A model generated the notes under the pieces. The model searched no databases, had not been told where the DNA came from, and saw only the letters and a program-made list of their open reading frames with translations. Position numbers and translations under genes: made by a program. From Methylobacterium cerastii (GTDB taxonomy: Bacteria > Pseudomonadota > Alphaproteobacteria > Rhizobiales > Beijerinckiaceae), in assembly GCF_022179125.1 (NCBI RefSeq), contig NZ_BPQG01000018.1:51456-115455 (forward strand): a stretch of 64,000 nt of DNA, read 5' to 3'. The first letter of the stretch is position 1. Each line of letters opens with the position of its first letter. Positions 27,930 through 36,467 of the stretch are shown piece by piece.

Positions 27930-29726
27930 ATGGACGACCACAAGCCCGTTTCCGAGCGCGTCTACGAGACCCCGCCGACCGGTCGCCCGATCGACGAGGC
28001 CGAGGCCGCGCGGACCGCGGGGCTCGCGCATAACGAGCACCTGAAGATCGCGAGCGGCTATCTCCGCGGTGGCTTAGCCGACGGGCTGCTCAAGCATGCC
28101 ACCGGCGCGATCTCCGACGACGACGGGCAGCTCGTGAAGTTCCACGGGATGTACCTGCAGGACGACCGCGACCTGCGCCCGGAGCGGACCAAGAAGAAGC
28201 TCGACAAGGCCTACGCCTTCATGATCCGCCTGCGCATCGCCGGCGGCGTCATCAGCCCGAAGCAGTGGCTGGCCCTCGACGACATCGCCACGACCTACGC
28301 GGGCGACGCGATCCGCGCGACCACGCGCCAGACCTTCCAGTACCACGGCGTCATCAAGTCGAACCTCAAGCGCACCATGGCGGCGATCGACGCGGCGCTG
28401 CTCGACACCATCGCGGCCTGCGGCGACGTCAACCGCAACGTCATGGCCGCGACCAATCCGGCCCAGACCCACGCGCACGCCGCGGCCTACGCGCTCGCCA
28501 AGGACATCTCCGATTCGCTGTTGCCGAAGACCAACGCGTGGCGCGAGATCTGGCTCGACGGCGAGAAGGTCGTCGGCGGCGAAGAGGAGTTCGAGCCGGT
28601 CTACGGCAGGACCTACCTGCCGCGGAAATTCAAGGTCGTCGTCGCGGTGCCGCCGTCGAACGAGGTCGACGTGTTCGCTCACGACCTCGGCTTCATCGCG
28701 ATCCTCGACAAGAACAACAAGCTCACCGGCTGGAACGTCACCGTCGGCGGCGGCATGGGCATGACCCACGGCGAGACGGACACCTTCCCGCGCACCGCCG
28801 ACCTGATGCTGTTCTGCAAGCCGGACGAGGCCGTGAAGGTCGCGGAAGCCGTGATGACGGTGCAGCGCGACTGGGGCAATCGCACAAACCGCAAGAACGC
28901 CCGGCTGAAGTACACGATCGAGCGCTACGGCCTGAAGGCGTTCCGCGCCGAGGTCGAGAAGCGCGTCGGCATCAGCTTCGCCGACCCGAAGCCCTTCACC
29001 TTCACCGGCAACGGCGACCGCTACGGCTGGACGGAGGGCGACGACGGCCGCCACCATCTCACGCTCTACGTGCCGTCGGGCCGGATCAAGGATTACGAGG
29101 ACGGCCCGAAGTTCCTCAGCGGCCTGCGCCGGATCGCCACCCAGCACGAGGGCGACTTTCGCCTCACCGGCAACCAGAACGTCATCATCGCCAACGTCCC
29201 GTCCGAGAAGCGGGCGGCGATCGAGGCGTTGGTCGACGAGTACGGCCTGACCAAGGGCGCAGGTGCCCTTCGCCGCAATTCGATCGCCTGCGTTGCGCTG
29301 CCGACCTGCGGCTTGGCGCTCGCCGAGAGCGAGCGCTACCTGCCGCACCTGATGACCGAGCTGGAAGAGAGCTTGGCCCGCCACGGCCTGCAGGATGACG
29401 AGATCACCATCCGCTCGACCGGCTGCCCGAACGGCTGCGCCCGCCCCTTCATCGCCGAGATCGGCCTCGTCGGCCGCGGGCCGGAGCGCTACCACCTCTA
29501 TCTCGGCGCCGCCTTCGACGGCTCGCGCCTGGGCAAGCTCTACCGCGAGGACGTGGCGGCGTCGGAGATCCGCGACACCCTCGACCCGCTCTTCGCCGAC
29601 TACGCCAAGAGCCGGAACCCGGGCGAGCGCTTCGGCGACTTCCTCGTCCGCGCGGGCCACGTGGCCAAGACGACGAACGGGCCGGACTTCCACGACAACA
29701 TCGGCGCGCTGAAGCCCGCCGCCTGA
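27930..29726 (+). CDS. cysI: Sulfite (or nitrite) reductase hemoprotein, CysI-like
   Basis: This 598-aa siroheme/[4Fe-4S] protein contains both cysteine pairs (Cys454 and Cys460 in CVALPTCGLALAESER; Cys499 and Cys503 in STGCPNGC) that bind the iron-sulfur cluster bridged to siroheme. It reduces sulfite to sulfide with six electrons from the CysJ-type flavoprotein encoded just upstream. The RATTRQTFQYHGV motif and GNQNVIIANVP are typical of NADPH-sulfite reductase beta subunits. The start is the ATG at 27930; the same frame is open nine codons further up. It completes the sulfate-to-sulfide route in this window. Confidence 0.95.
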   Translation: MDDHKPVSERVYETPPTGRPIDEAEAARTAGLAHNEHLKIASGYLRGGLADGLLKHATGAISDDDGQLVKFHGMYLQDDRDLRPERTKKKLDKAYAFMIRLRIAGGVISPKQWLALDDIATTYAGDAIRATTRQTFQYHGVIKSNLKRTMAAIDAALLDTIAACGDVNRNVMAATNPAQTHAHAAAYALAKDISDSLLPKTNAWREIWLDGEKVVGGEEEFEPVYGRTYLPRKFKVVVAVPPSNEVDVFAHDLGFIAILDKNNKLTGWNVTVGGGMGMTHGETDTFPRTADLMLFCKPDEAVKVAEAVMTVQRDWGNRTNRKNARLKYTIERYGLKAFRAEVEKRVGISFADPKPFTFTGNGDRYGWTEGDDGRHHLTLYVPSGRIKDYEDGPKFLSGLRRIATQHEGDFRLTGNQNVIIANVPSEKRAAIEALVDEYGLTKGAGALRRNSIACVALPTCGLALAESERYLPHLMTELEESLARHGLQDDEITIRSTGCPNGCARPFIAEIGLVGRGPERYHLYLGAAFDGSRLGKLYREDVAASEIRDTLDPLFADYAKSRNPGERFGDFLVRAGHVAKTTNGPDFHDNIGALKPAA

Positions 29727-29816
29727 CGCCGGGCCGCCGGGACCGTCCGGCGGTCCTCGCGGAAACCTCGGCTCGCACCTCGCGTTGCGCCTGCGTTGGC
29801 GCAACCGGGGGCGAGC

Positions 29817-30914
29817 ATGGGTGAGGCGAAGACGATCCGTTACGCGGTGGTCGGCGGCGGTTGGATCTCGCAGGCGGCCTTCATGCCGGCGGTGGCGCAG
29901 ACCGGCAATTCCGCGATCACGGCCCTGGTCACCGGCGACCCGGAGAAGGCCACGGCGCTCGCCGAGCGTTACGGGCTGACGGCGTTCTCCTACGAGCGGT
30001 ATCGCGAGGCGCTGGCGTCCGGGCTGTTCGATGCGGTCTACCTCGCGCTGCCGAACGGCATGCACCGCGACTACGCCGTGCCGGCGCTGGAGGCCGGCCT
30101 CCACGTGCTGCTCGAGAAGCCGATGGCGACGAGCGTCGCCGATTGCGAGGCGATCATCGCGGCGGCCGAGCGCGGCAACGCGCGGCTGATGCTCGCCTAC
30201 CGCCTGCACTTCGAGCCCGGCACCCTCGATGCGATCGAGCGCGTGCGCGCCGGGGCGATCGGCGAGCCGCTGGTGTTCTCGGCGACGTTCGGCCAGCACG
30301 TGGCGACCCAGAACCACCGCGCGCACCAGGGCTACTGGGCCGGCCCGGTCCCCGACATGGGCACTTACCCGATCAACGCCGTGCGCAACCTGTTCTCCGA
30401 CGAGCCGGTCGAGGTCCACGCCCACGGCGCCCGCCGGCCGGGGAGCCCCTACGGCTTCCACGGCACGGTCGCGGTGACGCTGCGCTTCCCCGGCGATCGC
30501 CTGGCGCAGTTCACGGTCTCCTACGAGACCGACTCGGTCGACGCCTACCGCGTCGTCGGCACCGAGGGCGACCTGCTGATGGCGCCGGGCTTCACCTTCG
30601 GCCAGCCGCTTGCGGGCGAGCTGACCCGCGTCGGCAAGACCGAAAGCCTGTCCTACCCGAGCGTCGACCAGTTCGGCGCCGAGACGCGGTACTTCTCTGA
30701 TTGCATCCTGGACGGCCGGGTGCCGGAGCCGGACGGCGAGGAAGGCCTCGCCGACGTCCGCATCTTGGCAGCAATCGAGCGCGCGCTCGAGACCGGCCAG
30801 CCGCAGACGCTGCCGCCGATGCGACGCCGGACCCGACCCGACACGTCGCAGGCGATCGAATTGCCGGAGATCACGGTCCCCGAACTGGTGAACGCCGCCA
30901 AGCCGGGCGGCTGA
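29817..30914 (+). CDS. Gfo/Idh/MocA-family oxidoreductase
   Basis: A 365-aa NAD(P)-dependent sugar-type dehydrogenase. The N-terminal Rossmann strand is IRYAVVGGGWISQAAFMPAV, the catalytic EKP motif is LHVLLEKPMATSVADC, and the C-terminal domain has the family's beta-sheet (FSATFGQHVATQNHRAHQGYW, DMGTYPINAVRNLF). The ATG at 29817 has a GGGGGCG ribosome-binding site and avoids seven weak upstream residues. Substrates range from glucose to inositol and cannot be told here. It follows cysI but belongs to no obvious sulfur pathway. Confidence 0.88.
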   Translation: MGEAKTIRYAVVGGGWISQAAFMPAVAQTGNSAITALVTGDPEKATALAERYGLTAFSYERYREALASGLFDAVYLALPNGMHRDYAVPALEAGLHVLLEKPMATSVADCEAIIAAAERGNARLMLAYRLHFEPGTLDAIERVRAGAIGEPLVFSATFGQHVATQNHRAHQGYWAGPVPDMGTYPINAVRNLFSDEPVEVHAHGARRPGSPYGFHGTVAVTLRFPGDRLAQFTVSYETDSVDAYRVVGTEGDLLMAPGFTFGQPLAGELTRVGKTESLSYPSVDQFGAETRYFSDCILDGRVPEPDGEEGLADVRILAAIERALETGQPQTLPPMRRRTRPDTSQAIELPEITVPELVNAAKPGG

Positions 30915-31182
30915 GGGCGTCCATCGAAATCCGGCCCGGAACACGCACCTTCCTACCAAGACCCCGATGCTGAGGCGTTTTGTGGAAGCGGCCGGCGAAG
31001 ACGCGTTGGAGTGCGCCTGCGAAGGGACCAAGCTTTGGTACGGTCGGCCATGCTGCTTTGCAGCAAAGCCGACGCGCCCTTCATGGTCCTGAGCTTGGCC
31101 GTTCCGGTGCGATAATTCTTCGGTTGCATCGAACGAAGTGCGATTCTGCTCGTTGTCCCGAAAATCCGTACGGGACCGCGAC

Positions 31183-31380
31183 ATGGCCAAGCACGAAATC
31201 CTCGGATACTTCGAACATCGCCGCGACGGCGCCTGGGTCTGCGTCCGTCCGTTCACGCTCACCACGAAGAGCGCGGCGGTCGACATCCGCCAGGGCATGC
31301 GCTTCGACTACGGCAAGCGCATCGGCGGCGTGGACCTCGCCGAGTACCTGGAGCAGCTCGGCTCCCAGTTCGGATCGTAG
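31183..31380 (+). CDS. Small hypothetical protein (65 aa)
   Basis: The sequence starts MAKHEILGYFEHRRDGAWVCVRPFTLTTKSAAVDI and ends AEYLEQLGSQFGS. It is a compact alpha/beta peptide with a single Cys and no membrane segment. Balanced composition and a sensible start suggest a real gene. The family is not recognised. The 268 bases upstream contain no other gene; a small hairpin (GCTTTG, CAG, CAAAGC) is at about 31060. Confidence 0.5.
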   Translation: MAKHEILGYFEHRRDGAWVCVRPFTLTTKSAAVDIRQGMRFDYGKRIGGVDLAEYLEQLGSQFGS

Positions 31381-31428
31381 ACCTTCGCGTCGGCACTCAG
31401 CGTTGCAAGCCCGGAGGCCTGCGTCGCG

Positions 31429-32691
31429 TCAAAGCCTGTAGGCGGTCCTGCAGGCGCCCCAATGCCGGCCGGCGAGCTTCACCGGCGCGTCGACCTCCGT
31501 CACCATGATGACCTGCGTCCCGAGTTCGCGGCGGTAGACCTGCAGCGTCACGGGGCGCGTCGAGCGGGCCGCGGTGATGCCGGTGCGGTCGTCGAAGATC
31601 CGCAGGTTGCGTGCGTTGACTTGGTTCCACATCGGGTCGTCGTGGCGCTGCGGCTGCGAATAGATGCGGTTGTGGAACGGCAGGAAGCCGTTGCGGTCGG
31701 TGAGGATGCAGAACATCATCCGCGGGTCGCGAGCGACTTCCGCTTCGAGGATCGGCCCTAAGAGCCTGGCGATCGGCTCGACCGAGCGGGTCAGGAATTG
31801 CGCCGGGTTCGAGCCGACCACCGGGTGGTCGTCCGCATCGAACAGCGCGGCCTCCGAGATCCGGCCCGACGAGAGCTCGCCTTCGAGGATCGCCGCCGCC
31901 TGCTCTGCCGGGCTTTGAACCTTCGTGATCGGCGGCGCGTGCTCGGCATGGATCGATGCGAGCTTGGCGAGGAGCCTGTCGCGGAACGCGGCATCGCTCG
32001 CCGCGAAGGCGCAATGCACCCCCATCGCGCTCGTCGCGACCACCTGGGCGGGAACCGCGCCGACGGTCTCGATGTCGAGGGCCACCCCGCTGCCGACGGC
32101 GAGCGTACCGCCCTCGGGCGCGCGGAGCAGGACGCCGCCCTCGCTCCGGTCGATCGAGCGCGTGCCGCGACCGTCGGGCAGGCGGACTTGTAGGTCGGCG
32201 GGGTAGCGATCGAACCGGCGGCGGTTACCGAGTTCGCTCTGGTGGATCACCGTGACGAAGCGCTGGCCCAGGCGCGCGGCCTGTTCGGCCGCGGCAGCCG
32301 TCGCCGATTGCATGCGCTCCGCCTGCCGGTCGAGGTCGAAGGCGGCGGCGCTGGCCGACCCGGCTTCGGCGTCGAGGTGGGCGACGAGGTCCGAGGTGCG
32401 CGTCGCCTCGTCGACGATGCTCGTGACCGTGCGCGCCGGGATGTCGACGATGCCGGCGATCTCGTTGCCGGCCTGGGCCAGGGTCGCGTTCAGCGCCCTC
32501 GCCTCGCTGCCGCGATCGCCCGCGTGATCGAGATGGCCACCGGCTTGCGACATCGCCGCCGCCGTCCGGTCGGCGAGGCTCGACAGGCTGCCGGTCTGCC
32601 CCGCCAGGCTCGCCGCCGCGGCGGCCGCGCTCCGCGAGGCCTGCGCCAGCTCGTCCATCCGTGCGCGGATGGCCGAGAAGCCATCCTTCAT
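31429..32691 (-). CDS. Chemoreceptor-like coiled-coil/PilZ protein, start uncertain
   Basis: From the first ATG (32691) the protein is 420 aa. About 10-145 is an Ala/Gln-rich coiled coil like a chemoreceptor signalling stalk (ASRSAAAAAASLAGQTGSLSSLADRTAAAM). About 155-245 is a PilZ domain (NRRRFDRYPADLQVRL, the basic c-di-GMP-binding signature, and SEGGVLL). The C-terminal 170 residues contain a PAS/Cache-like fold seen in rhizobial methyl-accepting proteins (LTDRNGFLPFHNRIYSQPQRHDDPMWN, ITAARSTRPVTLQVYRRELGTQ). The same frame continues coding-like for about 74 codons upstream to a stop at 32914-32916 without ATG, GTG or TTG. The true N-terminus may therefore be lost by frameshift or use a rare start. 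There is no transmembrane segment, so it would be cytoplasmic. Confidence 0.7.
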   Translation of the reverse strand: MKDGFSAIRARMDELAQASRSAAAAAASLAGQTGSLSSLADRTAAAMSQAGGHLDHAGDRGSEARALNATLAQAGNEIAGIVDIPARTVTSIVDEATRTSDLVAHLDAEAGSASAAAFDLDRQAERMQSATAAAAEQAARLGQRFVTVIHQSELGNRRRFDRYPADLQVRLPDGRGTRSIDRSEGGVLLRAPEGGTLAVGSGVALDIETVGAVPAQVVATSAMGVHCAFAASDAAFRDRLLAKLASIHAEHAPPITKVQSPAEQAAAILEGELSSGRISEAALFDADDHPVVGSNPAQFLTRSVEPIARLLGPILEAEVARDPRMMFCILTDRNGFLPFHNRIYSQPQRHDDPMWNQVNARNLRIFDDRTGITAARSTRPVTLQVYRRELGTQVIMVTEVDAPVKLAGRHWGACRTAYRL

Positions 32692-32913
32692 CTCGGCGAC
32701 ATCGGTCTGGGCCGCGCCGATCGAACGGCTGACGCCTTCGATGGCCGAGCGGACATCCTCCTCGATGGCGTTCAGGACATCCCCATCGAACCGTGCGACC
32801 GCTGGCGCGATCGGTGCAGCGGCATCTGCAACAGCCGTCGCAGGCTTCGCGGTTCGCTCCTGAGTTCCGGGCTTGAATTGGAACTGAATACACGAAGGTG
32901 TGATTGAATTCGT
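32692..32913 (-). other. Coding-like extension upstream of the PilZ/chemoreceptor gene
   Basis: Reading in the frame of the downstream gene gives a region including GDVLNAIEEDVRSAIEGVSRSIGAAQTDVAEM. It has the same helical heptad character as the receptor stalk and joins it without interruption. No standard start codon lies in it. ATT and CTG codons occur, and a stop bounds it at 32914-32916. Confidence 0.5.
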
Positions 32914-32984
32914 CTACGCATCCTTTAACGCCGCCGATCCCCTGCGACAAAAATGCTCGGCGCTAGGGCATCCGTCGAGCGCGT

Positions 32985-33755
32985 TCAGGCGCCGCCCCAC
33001 TGCATCGTCAGCCCGCCGTCGACCACGAGCGTGTGCCCGGTCACGTAGTCGGCGTCGTCGCCGCTGAGGTAGAGGATCGCCTTGGCGATGTCGTCGGGCT
33101 GGCCCGCGCGGTGCCACGGGATGCGCTCGAGCGACTTTTCCAGCACATTCGGGTCCTCGAAGCGGTCGGCGGTCATCGGCGTCTCGATCAGGCCTGGAGC
33201 GACGTTGTTGACGTTGATCCGGTCGTCGGCGAGCTCGCGCGACAGGCTTCGGCACAGCGAGCCGACGCCCGCCTTCGACATGCCGTAGGGAGCGCTTTCC
33301 GGCGTCGGCAGGTGCTGAGCCACCGAAGACACCATGACGATCTTGCCACGCCCGCCTTGCGCCCGGCGCACCTTGATGAAGGCGCGCGCGCAGAACAGCG
33401 GACCTATCAGGTTGACGCGCAGGATCTGCTCCAGCCGCTCGTCCTCCATGTCCGCGACCGCCATGCCGCTCATCGCCTGGCCGGCGTTGGCCACCAGGAT
33501 GTCGAGGGGGCCGAGGTCGCTGGCGACGCGGTCGAAGGTGGCGGCGACCGAGGCCGGGTCGCCGACGTCGTTCTGGATCACGAGCGCCCGGCGCCCGGTC
33601 TCCTCCACGAGGCGGGCGGTCTCGGCGATGCCGTCCGCGTCGGTGTTGTAGGTGATCGCCACGTCCGCGCCGTGCTGCGCGAACAGGAGCGCCGTAGCCC
33701 GGCCGATCCCGGAATCGGCGCCGGTGATCAGGGCCTTCTTGCCTTCGAGCTTCAT
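32985..33755 (-). CDS. Short-chain dehydrogenase (glucose 1-dehydrogenase-like)
   Basis: A 256-aa classical SDR with a TGADSGIG cofactor loop at 11-18, NDVGD, VANAG at 88-92, and the catalytic set Ser144, Tyr157 and Lys161 (APYGMSKAG). The overall pattern, including the C-terminal DYVTGHTLVVDGGLTMQWGGA, fits the glucose 1-dehydrogenase-like subgroup. Polyol, sugar or quinone substrates are possible. It diverges from a TetR regulator over 137 bases, which is a common control arrangement. Confidence 0.88.
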   Translation of the reverse strand: MKLEGKKALITGADSGIGRATALLFAQHGADVAITYNTDADGIAETARLVEETGRRALVIQNDVGDPASVAATFDRVASDLGPLDILVANAGQAMSGMAVADMEDERLEQILRVNLIGPLFCARAFIKVRRAQGGRGKIVMVSSVAQHLPTPESAPYGMSKAGVGSLCRSLSRELADDRINVNNVAPGLIETPMTADRFEDPNVLEKSLERIPWHRAGQPDDIAKAILYLSGDDADYVTGHTLVVDGGLTMQWGGA

Positions 33756-33892
33756 CGATGTCGGCTTTGCTGCGTGAGGTGCGGCCTCGGGGGGCCGGGT
33801 CAGCGGGCCAATTCGAGCGCGGCGGCACGGTTCCGCGCGGGTCCGACGGCCGACATTTTGACGCTTCGCCGGATTGCGGCATACGCTCGGGG

Positions 33893-34522
33893 ATGACCAT
33901 CGCCGTCCCCGTCGAACCCATCCTGAGCGAAGAGAGCGCGCCCACGACCCGCTGCCGCATCCTGGCGACGGCCGAGCGTTCGTTCCGCGAGATCGGCTAC
34001 CAGAAGACCACCGTCGCCGACATCGCCAAGACGCTGAAGATGAGCCCGGCCAACGTCTACCGGTTCTTCGACTCGAAGAAGGCGATCAACGAGGCGGTGG
34101 TGGAGCGCCTGATCGGCGAAGTCGAGGCGCTGATCTCGGCGATCGCCGACGCGCCGGGCTCGCGCGCCGCCGACCGTCTCACGGCGGTGATCGAAGCCTT
34201 GCACCGCGACACCCACGAGCGCTGCAGCGCCTTCCCGCGGATGCACGAGATGATCGAGGCGGCGATGAGCGAGAGCTGGGACGTCTGCCGCCACCACGTC
34301 GACCGGATCGGCGCGGTTTTCGAGCGGATCGTCGTCGACGGCGTCGCCCGCGGCGAGTTCGAGACGGACGACCCCGCCGGCGCGGCGCGCTGCCTGCACA
34401 CGGCGATCGCGCGCTACAGCCATCCGCTGCTGGTCAGCCAGTACCCGGATGCGCCGGTGCCGCAGCTCGACGTGATGACCGCGTTCCTGCTGCGCAGCCT
34501 GCGGCCGGTCGGCGCGCGCTGA
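33893..34522 (+). CDS. TetR-family transcriptional regulator
   Basis: A 209-aa protein with a helix-turn-helix at about 20-65 (RCRILATAERSFREIGYQKTTVADIAKTLKMSPANVYRFFDSKKAINEAV). The C-terminal ligand domain is all-helical (FPRMHEMIEAAMSESWDVCRHH). The YRFFDSKKAI variant is typical of the AcrR-like regulators. It probably represses the divergent SDR gene, an inference from its position. The effector is unknown. Confidence 0.9.
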   Translation: MTIAVPVEPILSEESAPTTRCRILATAERSFREIGYQKTTVADIAKTLKMSPANVYRFFDSKKAINEAVVERLIGEVEALISAIADAPGSRAADRLTAVIEALHRDTHERCSAFPRMHEMIEAAMSESWDVCRHHVDRIGAVFERIVVDGVARGEFETDDPAGAARCLHTAIARYSHPLLVSQYPDAPVPQLDVMTAFLLRSLRPVGAR

Positions 34523-34532
34523 GGCGGCCCGC

Positions 34533-34877
34533 CTATTCCGAAGCGGGGTTGTCGGGCTCGGACGCGATGCCGACGCTCGGCTGCTCGCCGTCGTAGCCTT
34601 CGATGATCAGGATGTCGGCGTCGGCGCCGTCCTTCTGCTTGGCGCGGGCGGCCTGATACAGGTCCGACTTCCAGCAGGCGACGGCGTCGTCGTAGCTCGC
34701 GAACTCGATCACGACGTTGCGTGCGCGCGTCGTGCCGACCACGGCCTCGAAGCGGCCGCCGCGCACCAGGAAGCGGCCGCCGAAGGCGGCGAAGGCCGCG
34801 CCGTTCGAGGCGGCGTAGTCCTTGTAGGCCTCCGCGTCGCGGACATCGACCCGGACGATCCAGTAGCCGCGCGTCAT
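34533..34877 (-). CDS. DUF1330-family protein
   Basis: This 114-aa dimeric alpha-beta-barrel-like protein has the family pattern MTRGYWIVRVDVRDAEAYKDYAASNGAAFAAFGGRFLVRGG, plus RNVVIEFASYDDAVACWKSDLYQAA. The ATG at 34877 has an ideal AGGAG eight bases upstream; a GTG at 34886 is less likely. DUF1330 proteins are uncharacterised ferredoxin-like folds. The gene starts just after the pyrF stop on the same strand and is likely co-transcribed. Confidence 0.9.
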   Translation of the reverse strand: MTRGYWIVRVDVRDAEAYKDYAASNGAAFAAFGGRFLVRGGRFEAVVGTTRARNVVIEFASYDDAVACWKSDLYQAARAKQKDGADADILIIEGYDGEQPSVGIASEPDNPASE

Positions 34878-34882
34878 CGTCG

Positions 34883-35602
34883 TCACTCCTGTGCTGCCAT
34901 CTCGGCGAGGATCGCCTGCGTCACGGCGCGCGGGTCGGCGGCCGCGGTGATCGGGCGCCCGACGACGACGTGGTCGATGCCCGCCGCGCGCGCCTGCCCC
35001 GGGGTCATAACCCGCTTCTGGTCGCCGCTGTCGCTGCCCGCCGGCCGGATGCCCGGCGTCACGATCAGGCTCGCCGGGCCGACCACGTTGCGCACGGCCT
35101 GCGCCTCGAAGGCGCTGCAGACGATGCCGTCGATCCCGGCTTCCGCCGCCTGGAAGGCACGGTGCGCCACGAGTTCGGAGATCGGCAGGGCGTAGCCGGA
35201 TTCGCGTGCGTCGCCCTCGTCGTAGGAAGTCAGCACCGTCACCGCGATTATCTTCAGGCTCGACGTGCCGCGCCCGCGCACGGCCGCGCGCATGGTCTGC
35301 GGATAGGCGTGCACCGTCAAAAAGGTGGCGCCGAGTCCGGAGAGCGCGCGCACCCCCTCCTCGACCGTGTTGCCGATGTCGTGCAGCTTCAGGTCGAGGA
35401 AGACCTTGAGCCCGCGCGCGGCGAGTTCCGGCACCAACGCCAGCCCGCCCGCATAGGCCAGCCGGTAGCCGATCTTGTAGAAGGTCGCGGCGTCACCGAT
35501 CCGATCGACCATGGCCCGTGCCGCGGCCGGCTCGTCGAGGTCGAGGGCGACGATGAGGCGGTCGCGCGGATCGGTCGGGCTCTGAGAGGTTGAATCACGC
35601 AT
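34883..35602 (-). CDS. pyrF: Orotidine 5'-phosphate decarboxylase
   Basis: PyrF converts OMP to UMP in pyrimidine synthesis. This 239-aa TIM barrel has the catalytic tetrad motif [12 protein letters not shown] with Asp70, Lys72 and Asp75. It also has the phosphate-binding loops [22 protein letters not shown] and HVVVGRPIT. The first 10 residues are a poorly conserved extension. It lies between an UDG-family gene (12 bases upstream) and the DUF1330 gene, all in one direction. Confidence 0.96.
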   Translation of the reverse strand: MRDSTSQSPTDPRDRLIVALDLDEPAAARAMVDRIGDAATFYKIGYRLAYAGGLALVPELAARGLKVFLDLKLHDIGNTVEEGVRALSGLGATFLTVHAYPQTMRAAVRGRGTSSLKIIAVTVLTSYDEGDARESGYALPISELVAHRAFQAAEAGIDGIVCSAFEAQAVRNVVGPASLIVTPGIRPAGSDSGDQKRVMTPGQARAAGIDHVVVGRPITAAADPRAVTQAILAEMAAQE

Positions 35603-35614
35603 CGTGGTTCCCGA

Positions 35615-36301
35615 TCACGCCGCCGGGTTCGGTGTCAATCGCGCAGCCGAGGGGGCAGGCATGACACCGGGCTTCAGGACCGCAGGTGCCATGACGCGCG
35701 CGACCTCCGCCTTCAGCACCGGCAGCAGCTCGGCCTCGAACCAAGGCTCGCGCTTGAGCCAGCCGTTGTTGCGCCAGGACGGATGCGGCAGCGGCAGGAC
35801 CCGCGGCGCCCGCGGCTCGGCCAGGATCTCGCGCCAGCGCCGCACCGTGCCGGTGAGCCCGTCCGGCATCTTTCCGAGGTGCCAGGCCTGCGCGTACTGG
35901 CCGATCACGAGGATCAGCTCCAGGTCCGGCAAGCCGGCGAAGAGCTCGCCGCGCCAGCGCTCGGCGCATTCCCGCCGCGGCGGCTTGTCGCCGCCCTTGG
36001 CATCGAGTCCCGGGAAGCACGAGCCCATCGGCACGATCGCGATCCGGCCGGCATCGTAGAACGCGGCCTCGTCCAGGCCGAGCCAGGATCGCAGCCGCAC
36101 GCCGGACGGGTCCATGAACGGGATGCCGGTGCGGTGCGCCCGCGTCCCCGGCGCCTGGCTCGCGATGCACAGGCGCGCCGTAGCGCTGCCCTGGACGATC
36201 GGCAGCGGCTCCTGCGGCAGCGGCGCGCCGTAGAGCGGCGTGTCCCGGCAGATCCGGCAGGCGCGCAGGTTCGCGGCGGTGGTGTCGAAGGCGGTGACCA
36301 T
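35615..36301 (-). CDS. Uracil-DNA glycosylase superfamily protein
   Basis: This 228-aa protein has IASQAPGTRAHRTGIPFMDPSG as the first active-site segment, LILVIGQYAQAWHLG as a core strand, and LPLPHPSWRNNGWLKREPWFE as the second motif (HPS in place of the HPSP/HPSG box). This set fits the SMUG2/UdgX-like branch of the UDG superfamily, which removes damaged bases from DNA. The N-terminal CRICRDTPL has two cysteines but not the four expected for an Fe-S UDG. Exact substrate unknown. It is the first gene of the pyrF run. Confidence 0.82.
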   Translation of the reverse strand: MVTAFDTTAANLRACRICRDTPLYGAPLPQEPLPIVQGSATARLCIASQAPGTRAHRTGIPFMDPSGVRLRSWLGLDEAAFYDAGRIAIVPMGSCFPGLDAKGGDKPPRRECAERWRGELFAGLPDLELILVIGQYAQAWHLGKMPDGLTGTVRRWREILAEPRAPRVLPLPHPSWRNNGWLKREPWFEAELLPVLKAEVARVMAPAVLKPGVMPAPSAARLTPNPAA

Positions 36302-36365
36302 GCTCGATGTGAGATGGGCACGACGCCGCGTTTCGGCGAGCCTGCATCGACGCGACCAAAAGAAA

Positions 36366-36391
36366 CGGCGCGGGACTGAAGGCCCGCGCCG
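36366..36391. terminator. Bidirectional terminator hairpin
   Basis: Nine-base arms CGGCGCGGG and CCCGCGCCG are followed by TTTT on the plus strand, and on the minus strand by a TTTCTTTT run. It lies between the molybdenum hydroxylase large-subunit gene and the UDG-family gene. Confidence 0.65.
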
Positions 36392-36467
36392 CGTTTTGAG
36401 GTGGGTTCGAAGCTCTGGGAGGCCGGGTGACGGTAAGCTTCGTGTGCCGTCCGCGACGTGTCCTGCC

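Noticed and set aside
28074-31298. A 1074-codon open frame on the minus strand
   Set aside because: It is antisense to cysI and the Gfo/Idh gene, whose protein families are clear. It shows no recognisable domain and is arginine- and histidine-rich.
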